NCBI RefSeq assembly: GCF_024868665.1
Contig: NC_079898.1
Location: forward strand, 17,976,403 to 18,040,402
From: Triplophysa rosa
Lineage: Eukaryota; Chordata; Actinopteri; Cypriniformes; Nemacheilidae
Length of the DNA stretch: 64,000 nt
Direction of reading: 5' to 3'
The first letter of the stretch is position 1. Each line of letters begins with the position of its first letter. The notes beneath the pieces were generated by a model. The model saw only the letters and a program-made list of their open reading frames with translations. It did not search any database and was not told the DNA's origin. Below, in pieces: positions 49,365 to 61,104 of this stretch. A program made the translations under genes and the position numbers.

Positions 49365-50639
49365 CATGTGGCCCTCCGGCCATATTTGAGTTTGAGAGAT
49401 ACATAGCCATTAAAAATATCAACTCGAGACCCCTTAGGAAAATGCTTGGCATTTTTTGTGTTTAGGGCAGTGTGTTTGTTTCATAATTTATATTATCAGC
49501 ATAACCGTTTTAGTGAAAAGTAGAACAACTAATTTTGTGTCCTATTGGCAGCATGCTCTTATGTTGGCATGGACTTTTGTATAAAACCTGGTACAAAATC
49601 CTGAATTAGTTACAAGCTCCAGTAATTTAGAAAGACCTAATGGCTGTAAAAGAGACCATCTTTGAAGATGTCAGTGGCTATTTATTTATTCAAAAGTAAT
49701 AATATCATCATAACATCATAAGCAAACCAGACTATAATAAAATACTTTTGTAATTTGTGTGTTATCTGGGATGAAATAATACAGTATGTTCCTTTGAGCT
49801 TCAGTTCTTTAGGATGATTGAAACTAATGAGAGAATTTTGTCAGATGAATCATTTCTTTTTGTGCTCTCTCCTCTGTAGTCTACTATAAACAACTATTTC
49901 TTTTGTATGATTTAATTTCATCGTGCTGATTATAGGTAACGACGGCAGAACAGTAATGATCTTCAACAGTGTTAAACAATGAAAAGCTCTTCTGAACTGA
50001 AGCCCACAGAATGTGAACTTTGATCTCAGATTTGCTCAAAGGCATAATACAATGCAATCACTGATACATGTACAACTTCACTGTTACAGCAAATTATATG
50101 AATTGATAAAATGAATCTATGAGCAGAGCACTGCTTTATTATTTGTTTATTTTCTTGTAGCTCCATTGTGGATTAGTCACATTGCAGCTGCCAGCAATGT
50201 TATGATTCCCATTATCCTTAGAGAGCACAGCAGTCCCTTCAGTTTCAAACACCTTCTCATTAGTGACAGTTTGTTGATATAGGCTTGAATAGTTGCCTGA
50301 GGTAAGTTGCTCATTAATTTATCTGTTTACATTCAATAAAAGCAGTAGCTTTAATGCTTATTTATAACACACTCTTACAGTTTTAGAAAATGTCTCCAAA
50401 CTGTGCTGGTAAATCCAATAAATAACCTAGACAGGCTATTAGTTTTAATGTATCATTTTATTCACTGAGATAATGTGCAGTCTACCCATGGGTCATTCAT
50501 CTGAAATCACAGATTGGTTTTCTGTTGCTGTATTTTGTGTCACAAGAGCACTTTCGGAGCAAGCAAACCAAAATATATAGTAGACACATGTCTGTCTACC
50601 TTTATTAATCTTGTACAAAAGTACAAAGACATACTCTCC
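49365..50639. other. Intergenic, nothing recognised
   Basis: AT-rich, no conserved coding segment, no repeat structure that I can name. Confidence 0.5.
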
Positions 50640-51085
50640 TTATGCAGTCTAATGCATCAGATTCAAGTCACTACTGCTTGCCTACTATCACTGGATCTGC
50701 ACCGGCATACTTTCACACCCTCCTACATCCCATCAAGATCCCTGCGTTCAACAAACCAGCGGCATCTTGTATTGCCTTCCCATAAGGGCAGTAAATCGCT
50801 TTCCCGCTCATTCTCATTCACAACTCTTTCCTGGCGGAACATTCTTCCTAACTCGGTCCGGTCAACCACATCTCTCACAACATTCAAAAAACTACTTAAA
50901 ACCCATCTCTTCTGTGAATACTTGACAGACAAATGGGGAAAAAAAACACTAACTAACAGATAGTGGTCTAGCTTTTGTTGAAACCAGTAACTTTGTATTG
51001 CCACCTATTGTATCATCGCTCCCTAAACTCTTTGTAAGTCGCTTTGGATAAAAGCGTCTGCTAAATGACTAAATGTAAATGTAAT
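50640..51085 (+). mobile_element. 5'-truncated L2-type LINE fragment
   Basis: Codes for the C-terminal end of the LINE polyprotein (HKGSKSLSRSFSFTTLSWRN, then TTFKKLLKTHLF), followed by a 3' end with CGCTTTGGATAAAAGCGTCT and TAAATGACTAAATGTAAATG. The tail matches 26000-26086. The left boundary is approximate. Confidence 0.75.
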
Positions 51086-51439
51086 GCACAGCTTGCTGAG
51101 AACTGTCAATCTGCTGGTCAACTCTAACCATGTTGAGGTTAGTTGTTAAGGTTGATAGTTAGAAAATGTTCTTAAGAGGATTTCCTCTATCATTTCTTTT
51201 AAGGCACTTTAATATGCTTGCTTAATACAGTTTGTAGATTGTAAAAGTCGCCATATTACTATTTGGTTTTGTATAAATAAAATAAATTCTAAATATTTAT
51301 AAAATATTAATAGACTATATGCAGTTTGTGGAGCTAAGGTGGTCTAATCTATATGAATGTACAGTACAAGTAGCTCCTAAAAGAATATATGGTATATCTG
51401 CAAGGTATCATCTTAATTTAGCATTTCAATTTTGCCAGA

Positions 51440-52520
51440 GATCTCGACGTCAGACATGAAGTAACTTAAATCTAAGCGCGGTTTGAAAAAACACGAGCAG
51501 TTTGTATCCTTCACGCGTACCGTAGTTTGGTTGTTTTAACTTTGTTTATTAGTTAGCAGAATGTTTTTATTTTTTATTTACATGGGTGGATTGAACAGTG
51601 TTTGCATATTGTTTACAAGAACCGCTTATGGTCACAGAACGGGGAATATTAGAAATAAACTCTATATTACCAGTTTTTATTCAGAGTTGTCTGCAGAACA
51701 CAACACTTTTCATTACACGTTTTTTGTAAAAGCAAAGAAAGTGTTACTACTACAACAACAACAACAACAGCTAGTAGACTCTACTGCATCTTCCTGTCGA
51801 TGAAACGATCTGTCGTCTTCAGTGAGCGGACAGACTGTGAGGAGTGAGCGTTAAATGGAAAACGTGGAGTGGAATCAGAGAAAGTTTTTCGCGGGGATGT
51901 GAATCCTCTCCACTCCACTTCGGCTACCGTTCTGTTTCGCCTACCAAAGGGCGCCAGCCTGTGTGTGAGGGCAAATGGGCAGTGGCTCAAGCCACAGAGC
52001 CACCCCGTGAACGCGTTCCGGTACCGTTGGTCCGGTAGTTTCAAAGGAGAAATAACGGAAATACGGGAATTTCACAGGAGAAATAACAAAACGGGAGGAT
52101 GGCGGGAGATGGGTGTGAAAAACGGGAGTGTTGACAGGTATGATTATAATTCATTGTGGTCCACCATGTGTCAGTGAAGTCTTCAGGGCGTTTCTACCAG
52201 TGGCGTTGCTAGGCCCTTTGTAGGTGGGCTTAAAGTTCTATTTTAGCCCTCCTAAAAAAATGTGAGGAATTATGTAATTTGTACAGGAATTCGAGATAGC
52301 TTTATAGTCGGTCGGCTGCGTTATTTAGCGCATTATAGGCCCTTTTCACATGACGTCACGCATCTTCTGAAGCAGTGTTTGCTTACTTCCGCCAGCGCTA
52401 CTTCTCTGCGGGAGATGTAATGTTATCTCTTTTACTTGTTTATTCGTGAAGGTTCAGCGATTATTTTTTCCTCACGACACGATCAAAACTTCTTGGTTTT
52501 TACCGGCAGTTGCATCCATA
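51440..52520. other. Repeat-like intergenic segment
   Basis: GC-richer stretch with short open frames that have no recognised domain. It contains GGGAGATGGGTGTGAAAAAC followed by GGGAGTGTTGACAGG, a sequence type that I associate with fish repeats, and a transposon-like start AGTGGCGTTGCTAGGC at about 52199 with no matching right end found. A weak (ACA)n run lies at 51750-51770. Confidence 0.35.
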
Positions 52521-52640
52521 TTGTATTGTCATTGTGTTAAATGTCTGTACTAGAAGCTTCCAACACCAAAGAAAATTCCTTGTGTGTGCAAGCACACTTG
52601 GCAATAAAGCTCTTCTGATTCTGATTCTGATTCTGATTGT
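52518..52640 (+). mobile_element. Tail-only copy of the (TTCTGA)n LINE
   Basis: About 120 bp almost identical to the last 125 bp of the LINE at 61345-63800. Both share TGTCTGTACTAGAAGCTTCC, AACACCAAAGAAAATTCC, TTGTGTGTGCAAGCACACTT and GGCAATAAAGCTCTTCTGA plus TTCTGA units. An extremely 5'-truncated insertion. Confidence 0.9.
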
Positions 52641-52704
52641 ATTGCACTACTGCCATCTGCTGGTGATCGTCAACTTCTCTATTTAGGCAAATCATATTCT
52701 TGCT

Positions 52705-53760
52705 ATAAGTCCTGGGGCCCGTTTCAATAAGGAGGTTCAACCAACTCTAGGTTAAACCTTGAACACAGAGTTGGTTTACTTAGAAATTAGAAACTTTGAG
52801 TTTTTGGTTTCAGAGCAGCTGATTTGAGTTAGTTCAATTTACTCTGGGTAGGCTTAAGCACATGCGCCATGACTATAAAAAGCCATCATCAATGGAGCTC
52901 CGATATTACGATTAGGGGTGGGCGGATCGATCTAAATATCGATAGTATCGATGCCAACACTGGTATTGGTATCAGATCGATACAATTGTAATTGAATCGA
53001 TATTTTAATTTAAATATCTCACCTCTACGTTCATTATACTTTGCTCGTGTCTTCTACCTCTACAATCCTGAGCAAACGCTGCTTTCACATCCTGGCCCAC
53101 TTTGCTACTCCTCCCCCTCCTGCTGCGATTCGTTGTTGTGTCATCACGTGACTCACTGACACAACGCACGCAAGCGGCGCGATGCAACGTGGAAAAAGGC
53201 TAAAAGAAACCAAACAAGGCGTTTTGTTGCGTCTCTTCGCGCTGCATCTAGGGGGCACAGAATATCTGTTATAGTGTTGTATTCGGGCCGCTCACGGAGC
53301 CACGTGAACATGCGCTCAAGTTCATAAGAACGTATTAAAAACGCTCACCCTGCTCCGCACCAAATAATTTGGACACAAAATGTAAAGTGAGACCACGACT
53401 ATCAGACAGACAAGTCAGTCGAGCATAAGAGACTTTACCGTCAGACACTGACAGACAGAAATGTGACAGGGCAGATATGATGCTTACCTCATGCTGATAT
53501 TTCTTTTAAATGTTTACTGTATTTTCAAAAACATTGACATTGAATTGTTTTATAATCTAACAGTGTTGATTTAATTATTTACTCAATCTTGTCGTAGTTT
53601 TATCAACATAAATTTTCGTATCAGTGTTGTAATTAAAATCCTTTTGTCACCATAAAGGACACGCCCCGCCCCCTCTAATGCCCCGCCCCAAATTAATTGA
53701 GTGCTCGTTTTTCAAACCTGTCCAGTACTCGAAATTAAAAATGCCCATCCCTAGTTAATA
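52705..53760. mobile_element. Remnants of non-autonomous DNA transposons
   Basis: GGGGCCCGTTTCAATAAGGAG at about 52712 looks like the end of a fish TIR element. Inside, a second unit runs from about 52913 (TTAGGGGTGGGCGG) to about 53753 (AATGCCCATCCCTAG), whose ends are imperfect inverted repeats of the hAT-like TAGGGRTGGGC type. I found no clean target duplication. No coding sequence. Confidence 0.45.
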
Positions 53761-53912
53761 TTAATGATAAGAAATAAAAAAATTTACAAAACCAAAAAGT
53801 TGTATCTGTTAACATTAGTTAATGCATAGTCGATAAAAAATTAAAAGTTTATTTTGGACAAAATCTATATAAAACGATATTTTAACTATTCTGTCCCCGT
53901 GTAAAAAACTGG

Positions 53913-54668
53913 ATGAGTAACAACTTTTTATTACTGAACTCGGACAAAACGGAAGTGTTACTTATTGGACCGAAAACTGCTATAAGTAACAACCAAGAAT
54001 ACTGTTTAACTATTGACGGATGTTCCATAAAACCCTCGTCGTCAGCAAAGAATCTTGGCGTTCTATTCGATAGTAATCTGTCATTTGAGAGCCACGTCGC
54101 CAACACCTGTAAAATTGCGTTTTTCCATTTTAAGAATATATCTAAACTACGTCATATGCTGTCAATCTCAGATGCAGAGAAGTTAATTCATGCATTCATG
54201 ACATCAAGACTAGATTACTGTAATGCACTGTTAGGTGGTTGCCCTGCAGGCTTATTACAAAAACTCCAATTGGTCCAAAACGCGGCAGCTCGAGTTCTTA
54301 CACGTACAAAAAAGTATGAACATATTAGCCCGGTTCTGTCAACCTTGCACTGGTTACCTATAAAGCATCGCGTTAACTTTAAAATCTTGCTTATTACCTA
54401 TAAAGCCTTACATGGTTTAGCTCCTCAGTACTTGAATGAACTCCTTTTGTATTACAGTCCTTCACGTGCATTACGCTCTCAGGCGTCCTGTCAGTTGGTA
54501 ATACCTAGAATTTCAAAATCAAGTGCAGGTGGTAGATCCTTTTCCTATCTAGCGCCTAAACTTTGGAATAGTCTTCCCTGCACTGTCCGGGAGGCAGACA
54601 CACTCTGTCAGTTTAAATCTAGACTAAAGACGCATCTTTTTAATCTTGCATACACTACTCTTCCATAA
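53913..54668 (+). pseudogene. LINE polyprotein C-terminal fragment
   Basis: An open frame of 251 codons. It begins MSNNFLLLNSDKTEVLLIGP, a block found just after the catalytic palm region of L2/CR1-type reverse transcriptases. It continues through SRLDYCNALLGG, LQLVQNAAARVLTRT, HWLPIKHRVNFKILLITYKAL and LWNSLP, and ends near KSRLKTHLFNLAY. The endonuclease and the catalytic reverse-transcriptase motifs lie upstream and are absent, so it cannot act alone. The frame is still open, so the insertion is probably fairly recent. Confidence 0.88.
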
Positions 54669-55299
54669 TATAAATCTTCAGAGGGTTTAGGCTGCATTAG
54701 TTAGATCAACCGGAACCAAAAACACAACTGATGTACTTGTTGCATCAAAGAGTACAGAACAGTACTCTACTCTCAGCCAGTCTTGTCTCATTGTTCCAAG
54801 GTTACCACAGCGAGCAGGATGCAGTTCATGGCCTGACCTGATGGTAGAGCGGAGAATGGGAAGTGGGGACCTGACAAGAGCTGAGATGATAGAGCTGGAT
54901 AAAGAAGGACGCGGTCTCTTGACATGTCTTCACCACAAAATTCAAATGCTATTAGATTATTAATGATAATCTTAAACTATAATTTATTTTATTATTAAGT
55001 TTATTTATTTTATTTAGCCTTGTTGTGCAAGTTCTCTGGAGCTTGTGCAGAGGCAGCAGCTTTTGCCAGAGGGGAACTGGAATCCCCTGGTTGGGCCTGG
55101 GTTCTCCTGAGGTTTTTTTTCTCGATTAGAGTTTTGGGTTCCTCGCCACCGTTTGCATACTGTTTTTGCACTATCTGCCTGACCGGGGGGGCTGCTTTAG
55201 AATTTAAAGTTTTACTTAATTAATATTGCATATAGGAATTTATAGTCTGTTATATTTGACCTGTGCTTCTCTCTCCTTTATCCTAAATGTGTGCTCTCA

Positions 55300-55450
55300 C
55301 TGAGCGTGTGTGTGTGTGCGTACTTGTCTGTGTACGTACGTGTGTGTGTGTTGTGTGTGTGTGCGTGCGCATCCGTGTGTGTGTGTGTCTCTGTGTCTGT
55401 GTGTGTTGGTGCGTGTGCGTGTTGTGTGTGTGGAGTGTTTTGTGTGTGGG
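55300..55450. repeat. GT-rich low-complexity sequence
   Basis: Interrupted TGTGTG/CGTGTG run inside the LINE 3' UTR. It produces spurious Cys/Val and His/Thr open frames on both strands. Confidence 0.9.
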
Positions 55451-56129
55451 TGTGTCTGTCTTCTGTGTTTCAACCTTTTCTTGTTTTTGCAGGTACAACT
55501 TTGATTGTTTTGCTTGTAGTCAATGTGTCTCATGTGCAGCTGCTTTGTAACAATGAAAATTGTAAAAGCGCTATATAAATAAAGTTGAGTTGAGTTGAGT
55601 TAAATGATGCAGAATTTTCATTTTTATATCATTGTAATTGACTGAACAGGTCATGTTAATTAAAACGAGTAGGGTATGATTCATATAAAGAATTAATCAT
55701 AGTTTACATATTTATGTCTTAAATGTAATTTATTTAATAGGGTAAATCATGAAGACTTCAGACTTCAGTTAAAGAGACCTGGTGTCAAAGTATGATAATT
55801 AAATTGATAATTACTTGACGGAGGCAGATTCATTTCTAGTAATGCTTCTAGGTTTAGCTCATGGCACAGCATCTATTGGATTTGAATCAAAGCTAATATT
55901 TAGCAATCCGAGTCGTAACAGTTGATTATCTGTATTTTGTTCATGTTTAGTTTGTTTAACGTTTATTAAATTACTTTCAAGAGGTTTACGCATTATTTTA
56001 TGTTTGCTAATCCGGGGGACAGACACAGTCTCTATTTTGTGATGTTTGGGAGAACGGATTACTACATGTTGTACATTTTGTGTATTCTGCGACGTGAGAC
56101 GGCAAGCAGACAGTTGGTTAAGCCATACT

Positions 56130-56229
56130 NNNNNNNNNNNNNNNNNNNNNNNNNNNNNNNNNNNNNNNNNNNNNNNNNNNNNNNNNNNNNNNNNNNNNNN
56201 NNNNNNNNNNNNNNNNNNNNNNNNNNNNN
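56130..56229. other. Assembly gap (100 N)
   Basis: Exactly 100 unknown bases, the usual placeholder for a gap of unknown size. GT-rich LINE 3' UTR sequence resumes right after it. Confidence 0.99.
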
Positions 56230-57010
56230 TGTGTGTTAGTACGTGTTTATATTGTGTGTGTGGAGTGTTTTGTGACATGGCTCTGCTTCATGTAGTCATG
56301 TTTTTCTTGGTCCTGTAGCAGAGCCATGGCAAAGCCTTAGGTTTTGTGTGAGAAGACCATGGGATGTTTATCTTCTCTTATCTCATGTGTTTTCTCGTGT
56401 CTTGTCATTGGCCCCGCCCCTCTCGTCTCATGTATTGCTTCCCTGCCGTGTCTAATGTTTCCCACCTGCCCTGTGTAATTATCCCTCGTTTGTCTCTCCT
56501 TTAAAATGCCTTCTTGTTTCATTGTCAGGTTGCTCTTGTATTACGTTTGATGTGGTTACCTGTTTATGGTGTCTTCGATTATGTTCCTTGTGCTCCTTGT
56601 TCGCTGTGTTCCTGTGTGCTGTGTATCCCTTGTCCAGTAGTAAGTGTTAAGTCAAGTTTGTGTCTAGTGTTGTTTATTTTTTAGTTTAGTGTCAGTTAGT
56701 CTTCGTCATGTTGGTTATCCGGTTTGTGCTGTTTTGCCCCACCGTGGGTCTTTGTTTTGTGTTTTGGTTATTTAAATAAACGTCTTCGGTTAACCCCATC
56801 ACTGCCTGCCTGCATCTGGGTTCTCTCTTCCACGAAAGTTCGTGACAGTTTTGTATGTGGGTATGTCTGTCTTCTGTGTTTTTTAACTTTTTCTTGTTTT
56901 TGCAGGTACAACTTTAATTGATTTTCTTATAGTCAATATGTCTTATGTACAGCTGCTTTGTAGCAATGAAAATTGTAAAAAAGCGCTATATAAATAAAGT
57001 TGAGTTGAGT
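56230..57010 (+). mobile_element. Second copy of the L2-type LINE tail, split by an LTR-like insertion
   Basis: 56230-56272 and 56848-57010 together match the 3' end of the LINE at 53890-55605 (TGTGTGGAGTGTTTTG, then GGGTATGTCTGTCTTCTGTG, TTTTGCAGGTACAACTTTAA, CGCTATATAAATAAAGTTGA). The part between them is the solo-LTR-like element. The left side is lost in the N gap. Confidence 0.8.
56273..56847 (+). mobile_element. Solo-LTR-like element inserted in a LINE tail
   Basis: 575 bp beginning TGACATGGCTCTGC and ending GTTCGTGACA, flanked by a 6-bp repeat GTTTTG (56267-56272 and 56848-56853). Near its right end it has a polyadenylation-like AAATAAACG. It resembles the element at 41141-41709 (minus strand) in length, ends and the GCCTGC-TTTGGGTTCT type right end. 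Confidence 0.7.
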
Positions 57011-57032
57011 ATTTTAACTATTATTATTATTA

Positions 57033-57560
57033 CTACATTTTACACAGGTGTGTAAGTAAGAGCGAGACAGACAGACAGAGAGAGGGAGATCTTAAGCCTA
57101 CCTTTAAATGCAGAACAGTAACAGGGTGTCGGTTGTAGCTTGACAGGATGCTGAAGAACACAGCTGAACGCAACTTTTCAGAATCACTCTCCCACTCCTT
57201 TCTGTAACATTTTTTTATCTTTTGCCCACTTAGACTTTGGCATATTGACTTTTTATATTTCCCGCTGAGTGCTGGCTGCTTCTTCTTTTTTGGCGGTTGC
57301 AATACTGTCTTTGGCGGTGGCAAACTATCACTCGTGATTGGCTAAAAGCCGCAGGATAGCCTGCGAGCTGCCTGCGACCTCGTCAGTGGGCGTGTTTAGT
57401 AACGTCATGATTACTAATTGGATGGAGTACACACACACTTGGGTTTTCTTAAATAATAAGCCTATACATTGAACATGTTTCAAACCCACCAAACTGATCC
57501 CAAATCCGCCCAAATTTTGTCCACCCGCCCAAGCCAATTATTACCCGCACAATCAAATTC
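57033..57560 (-). pseudogene. Possible transposon-derived exon and flanking repeat
   Basis: On the minus strand a basic frame (57116-57323) contains KIKKCYRKEWESDSEKL and NRHPVTVLHLK and ends at a good donor (AAAG|GTAGGC near 57101). Next to it (57475-57590) is a repeat rich in CCGCCCAA units. It could be the first exon of a transposon-derived gene. I cannot name the family. Confidence 0.35.
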
Positions 57561-57589
57561 AAAACCGCCCAATTTGGCAACACTGACTC

Positions 57590-58790
57590 TTGCTCTCGAG
57601 AGGTCCTCCTGTGTGTTCCAGGCATTATAGGCTGTCAAAAGTAGTCAACCAATCAGGGATAGGCTTCCACGGCGGGCCAATGTAAATGCGACCTCTTAGC
57701 TACAGTAGGCCTAATTGTTAAAAATGCTTGATGAAAAGAGTTGTTTTTTGTGTTCTTTCCTACAAAAGTGTCATATTAATGTGTAATTCTTGTAAAATAG
57801 TATATTGTAAATTGCTGAATTTCATTCTTACACAATCTTTTAATATATAAATATTTTAATGAGTGGATTCTTGCGTGTGGGTAGGTGGGTGGATGGGGGG
57901 CATCTCTGGGGGTCTTAATACGCCTCTGGATCCACCACATTCTCAGGTAACAATTTTAATATATTTGATGCAACATTATTAATCAAATGTATATTAGAAA
58001 TGAACGGTAAGGGAGCGTTTGGTATATTGCATAGAAGTTCAGTTTTATGCCCTGAACTTCTGGAACACTGAATGCAGAACACTTACAATGTCTGTCTGCA
58101 AATGCATTAAATGCATAACCAAATAGGTATAGAATATTATATGATTTTCCAAATGCATTCCAAATCTGTTACTATAAAATAAAATGCTAAAATAATCTAA
58201 AATCGTCACCATGATAATTAAAGAGTGTGAAGCTGACGTCATGCCCTATGTTGAATGTTGCGCTGCCATCTTGGGAGGATCATACTCCACTGCTATTATT
58301 GTTTTGATATGTACCGTTACTTGTAGTAAATATTATTTTAGAATAAAGCTAACTTAAGACACCAATCTAAATTGTTCGTTAATCAATTTAGTACTATTTT
58401 GACAATACTATGTTTAGTGTACGACATGCATGAGGACCACTTGAACTTGAGGGTGTTGGCCTGTTTTGTCTGAATAACATGGTAGTTAAACTGACTAGGA
58501 TGTTTATATGTAGCCTACAAAGCATCCTAATGCCCCGTTCATTTCTAATATACATTTGATTAATAATGTTGCATCGAATATATTAATAGTGTTACCTGAG
58601 AACGTGGTGGATCCATCTTGCTTCGTTGAATACGTCGAGTCACTTTCAACCAATAAGATGCCATGTAAGAGGTTGCGTTTTCATTGGCCCGCCGTGGAAG
58701 CCTATCCCTGATTGGTTGACTACTTTTGACAGCCTATAATGCCTGGAACACACAGGAGGACCTCTTGAGAGCAAGAGTACCAAAGGATTC
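57590..58790. repeat. Large interrupted fold-back (inverted repeat)
   Basis: Left segments 57593-57712 and 57928-58015 are repeated in inverted order at 58671-58786 and 58533-58617. Matching landmarks: GTCCTCCTGTGTGTTCCAGG against CCTGGAACACACAGGAGGAC; CAACCAATCAGGGATAGGCT against AGCCTATCCCTGATTGGTTG; ATCAAATGTATATTAGAAAT against ATTTCTAATATACATTTGAT. The left arm holds about 215 bp and the right arm about 55 bp of unrelated sequence between the two segments. The centre is about 520 bp. Confidence 0.88.
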
Positions 58791-59287
58791 GTGGACGCAC
58801 GGCACGCATTTTGAGTGCGCACACGCTCAGTGAGCGAGAGGAGAGACAATTCATAAGAGAGCAGCGTATAATTGAAACTGCGCGTCTAGTTTTGTGCATG
58901 AGCAAAGGAAATCGGCGTGCAAGCGGAGAGATTCACGTGCTCGTATGACAAGAATGCGCTCTCGCCTTGTAATAATGCGCTCGCGACATTTGTCATTAAA
59001 ATAACGCCATAGATCTTAGGAAAACATAAAAAGCCCTTTACTGGTGGGAAAGTAGTGAAAGGGTGCATGCAGGCTGCGTGTGAAACACTTGTAGAAGGAA
59101 AATAAAGACATGAACTAAACGAAAATATTAAACAAACCCCCCTTTCAGCTGCAACAGCCACAAGAAGAGCTGAAATGTTATCAGAGGATGATCAGTCTCA
59201 ACTTGATGCTGCTATTTGTTCATCTCAGTTCAGCAGAAAACAACACTTTAGTTTTCTTTTAAAGTTGTTAATGTTGAAATGAATGTA

Positions 59288-60877
59288 CAAACCGATTCCA
59301 AAAAAGTTGGGACACTGTACAAATTGTGAATAAAAACAGAATGCAATGATGTGGAAGTTTCAAATTTCAATATTTTATTCAGAATACAACATAGATGACA
59401 TATCAAATGTTTAAACTGAGAGAATGTATCATTTTAAGGGAAAAATAAGTTGATTTTAAATTTCATGGCATCAACACATCTCAAAAAAGTTGGGACAAGG
59501 CCATGTTTACCACTGTGTGGCATCCCCTCTTCTTTTTATAACAGTCTGCAAACGTCTGGGGACTGAGGAGACAAGTTGCTCAAGTTTAGGAATAGGAATG
59601 TTGTCCCATTCTTGTCTAATACAGGCTTCTAGTTGCTCGACTGTCTTAGGTCTTCTTTGTCGCATCTTCCTCTTTATGATGCGCCAAATGTTTTCTATGG
59701 GTGAAAGATCTGGACTGCAGGCTGGCCATTTCAGTACCCGGATCCTTCTTCTACGCAGCCATGATGTTGTAATTGATGCAGTATGTGGTCTGGCTTGTCA
59801 GTTGGAAAATGCAAGGTCTTCCCTGAAAGAGACGACGTCTGGATGGGAGCATATGTTGTTCTAGAACTTGGATATACCTTTCAGCATTGATGGTGCCTTT
59901 CCAGATGTGTAAGCTGCCCATGCCACACGCACTCATGCAACCCCATACCATCAGAGATGCAGGCTTCTGAACTGAGCGCTGATAACAACTTGGGTTGTCC
60001 TTGTCCTCTTTAGTCCGGATGACATGGCGTCCCAGTTTTCCAAAAAGAACTTCAAATTTTGATTCGTCTGACCACAGAACAGTTTTCCACTTTGCCACAG
60101 TCCATTTTAAATGAGCCTTGGCCCAGAGAAAACGCCTGCGCTTCTGGATCATGTTTAGATATGGCTTCTTTTTTGACCTATAGAGTTTTAGCCGGCAACG
60201 GCGAATGGCACGGTGGATTGTGTTCACCGACAATGTTTTCTGGAAGTATTCCTGAGCCCATGTTGTGATTTCCATTACAGTAGCATTCCTGTATGTGATG
60301 CAGTGCCGTCTAAGGGCCCGAAGATCACGGGCATCCAGTATGGTTTTCCGGCCTTGACCCTTACGCACAGAGATTGTTCCAGATTCTCTGAATCTTTGGA
60401 TGATATTATGCACTGTAGATGATGATAACTTCAAACTCTTTGCAATTTTTCTCTGAGAAACTCCTTTCTGATATTGCTCCACTATTTTTCGCCGCAGCAT
60501 TGGGGGAATTGGTGATCCTCTGCCCATCTTGACTTCTGAGAGACACTGCCACTCTGAGAGGCTCTTTTTATACCCAATCATGTTGCCAATTGACCTATAA
60601 GTTGCAAATTGGTCCTCCAGCTGTTCCTTATATGTACATTTAACTTTTCCGGCCTCTTATTGCTACCTGTCCCAACTTTTTTGGAATGTGTAGCTCTCAT
60701 GAAATCCAAAATGAGCCAATATTTGGCATGACATTTCAAAATGTCTCACTTTCAACATTTGATATGTTATCTATATTCTATTGTGAATAAAATATAAGTT
60801 TATGAGATTCGTAAATTATTGCATTCCTTTTTTATTCACAATTTGTACAGTGTCCCAACTTTTTTGGAATCGGGTTG
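59288..60877 (-). mobile_element. Nearly intact Tc1-type transposon
   Basis: 1590 bp flanked by TA (59286-59287, 60878-60879). Terminal repeats start CAAACCGATTCCAAAAAAGT at the left. The right end, read inverted, starts CAACCCGATTCCAAAAAAGT. Both TIRs run for roughly 170-200 bp, including GACACTGTACAAATTGTGAA. The single gene inside (59507-60527, minus strand) is described separately. Confidence 0.95.
59507..60527 (-). pseudogene. Tc1 transposase, one frameshift
   Basis: Tc1/mariner DDE transposase that cuts and pastes DNA at TA sites. The start chosen is ATG 60527 (MGRGSPIPPMLRRKI); an in-frame ATG 54 nt upstream also exists. An N-terminal helix-turn-helix region (GVSQRKIAKSLKLSSSTVHN) is followed by GRKTILDARDLRALRR and the catalytic region with VLWSDESKFEVLFG. 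A frameshift near 59785-59800 breaks the QDNARPHT block. In the new frame the rest is visible (WLRRRRIRVLKWPACSPDLS, then PIENIWRIIK), ending at a TAA at 59507-59509. Intact length would be about 340 residues, normal for the family. This copy cannot make full-length transposase. Confidence 0.92.
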
Positions 60878-61104
60878 TATGTTCAGTGCAGGTTTAGAGA
60901 TTAGGGCATTTTGCACATTTTCCTTCATTATATTGTTGTCAGACATGTAATGCCGTCGTATAGATATGAAAAGACATGTTTATTTCTTTGGTCTGCCAAA
61001 AACCATCAATTCATGTTTTTGGTATTTATTATCCGGACCTCGGCTGGTAAGGAGGGTTCGTTTACTGGACCTCAAGCGATTTTAGTTGAAGACTCCTGCT
61101 TTAG

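Larger units (their letters stand above)
53890..55605 (+). mobile_element. 5'-truncated L2/CR1-type LINE with complete 3' end
   Basis: Coding C-terminal part (53913-54668) followed by a 900-bp 3' UTR and the tail GCGCTATATAAATAAAGTTG with repeated TTGAG units. A GT-rich stretch (55300-55450) lies within the 3' UTR. The same tail recurs at 56848-57010. Confidence 0.88.

Noticed and set aside
55283..55578. Overlapping Cys/Val-rich and His/Thr-rich open frames on both strands
   Set aside because: They come from the GT-rich low-complexity run in a LINE 3' UTR.
59490..60422. Plus-strand open frames of 69-124 codons
   Set aside because: Shadows of the minus-strand Tc1 transposase gene.
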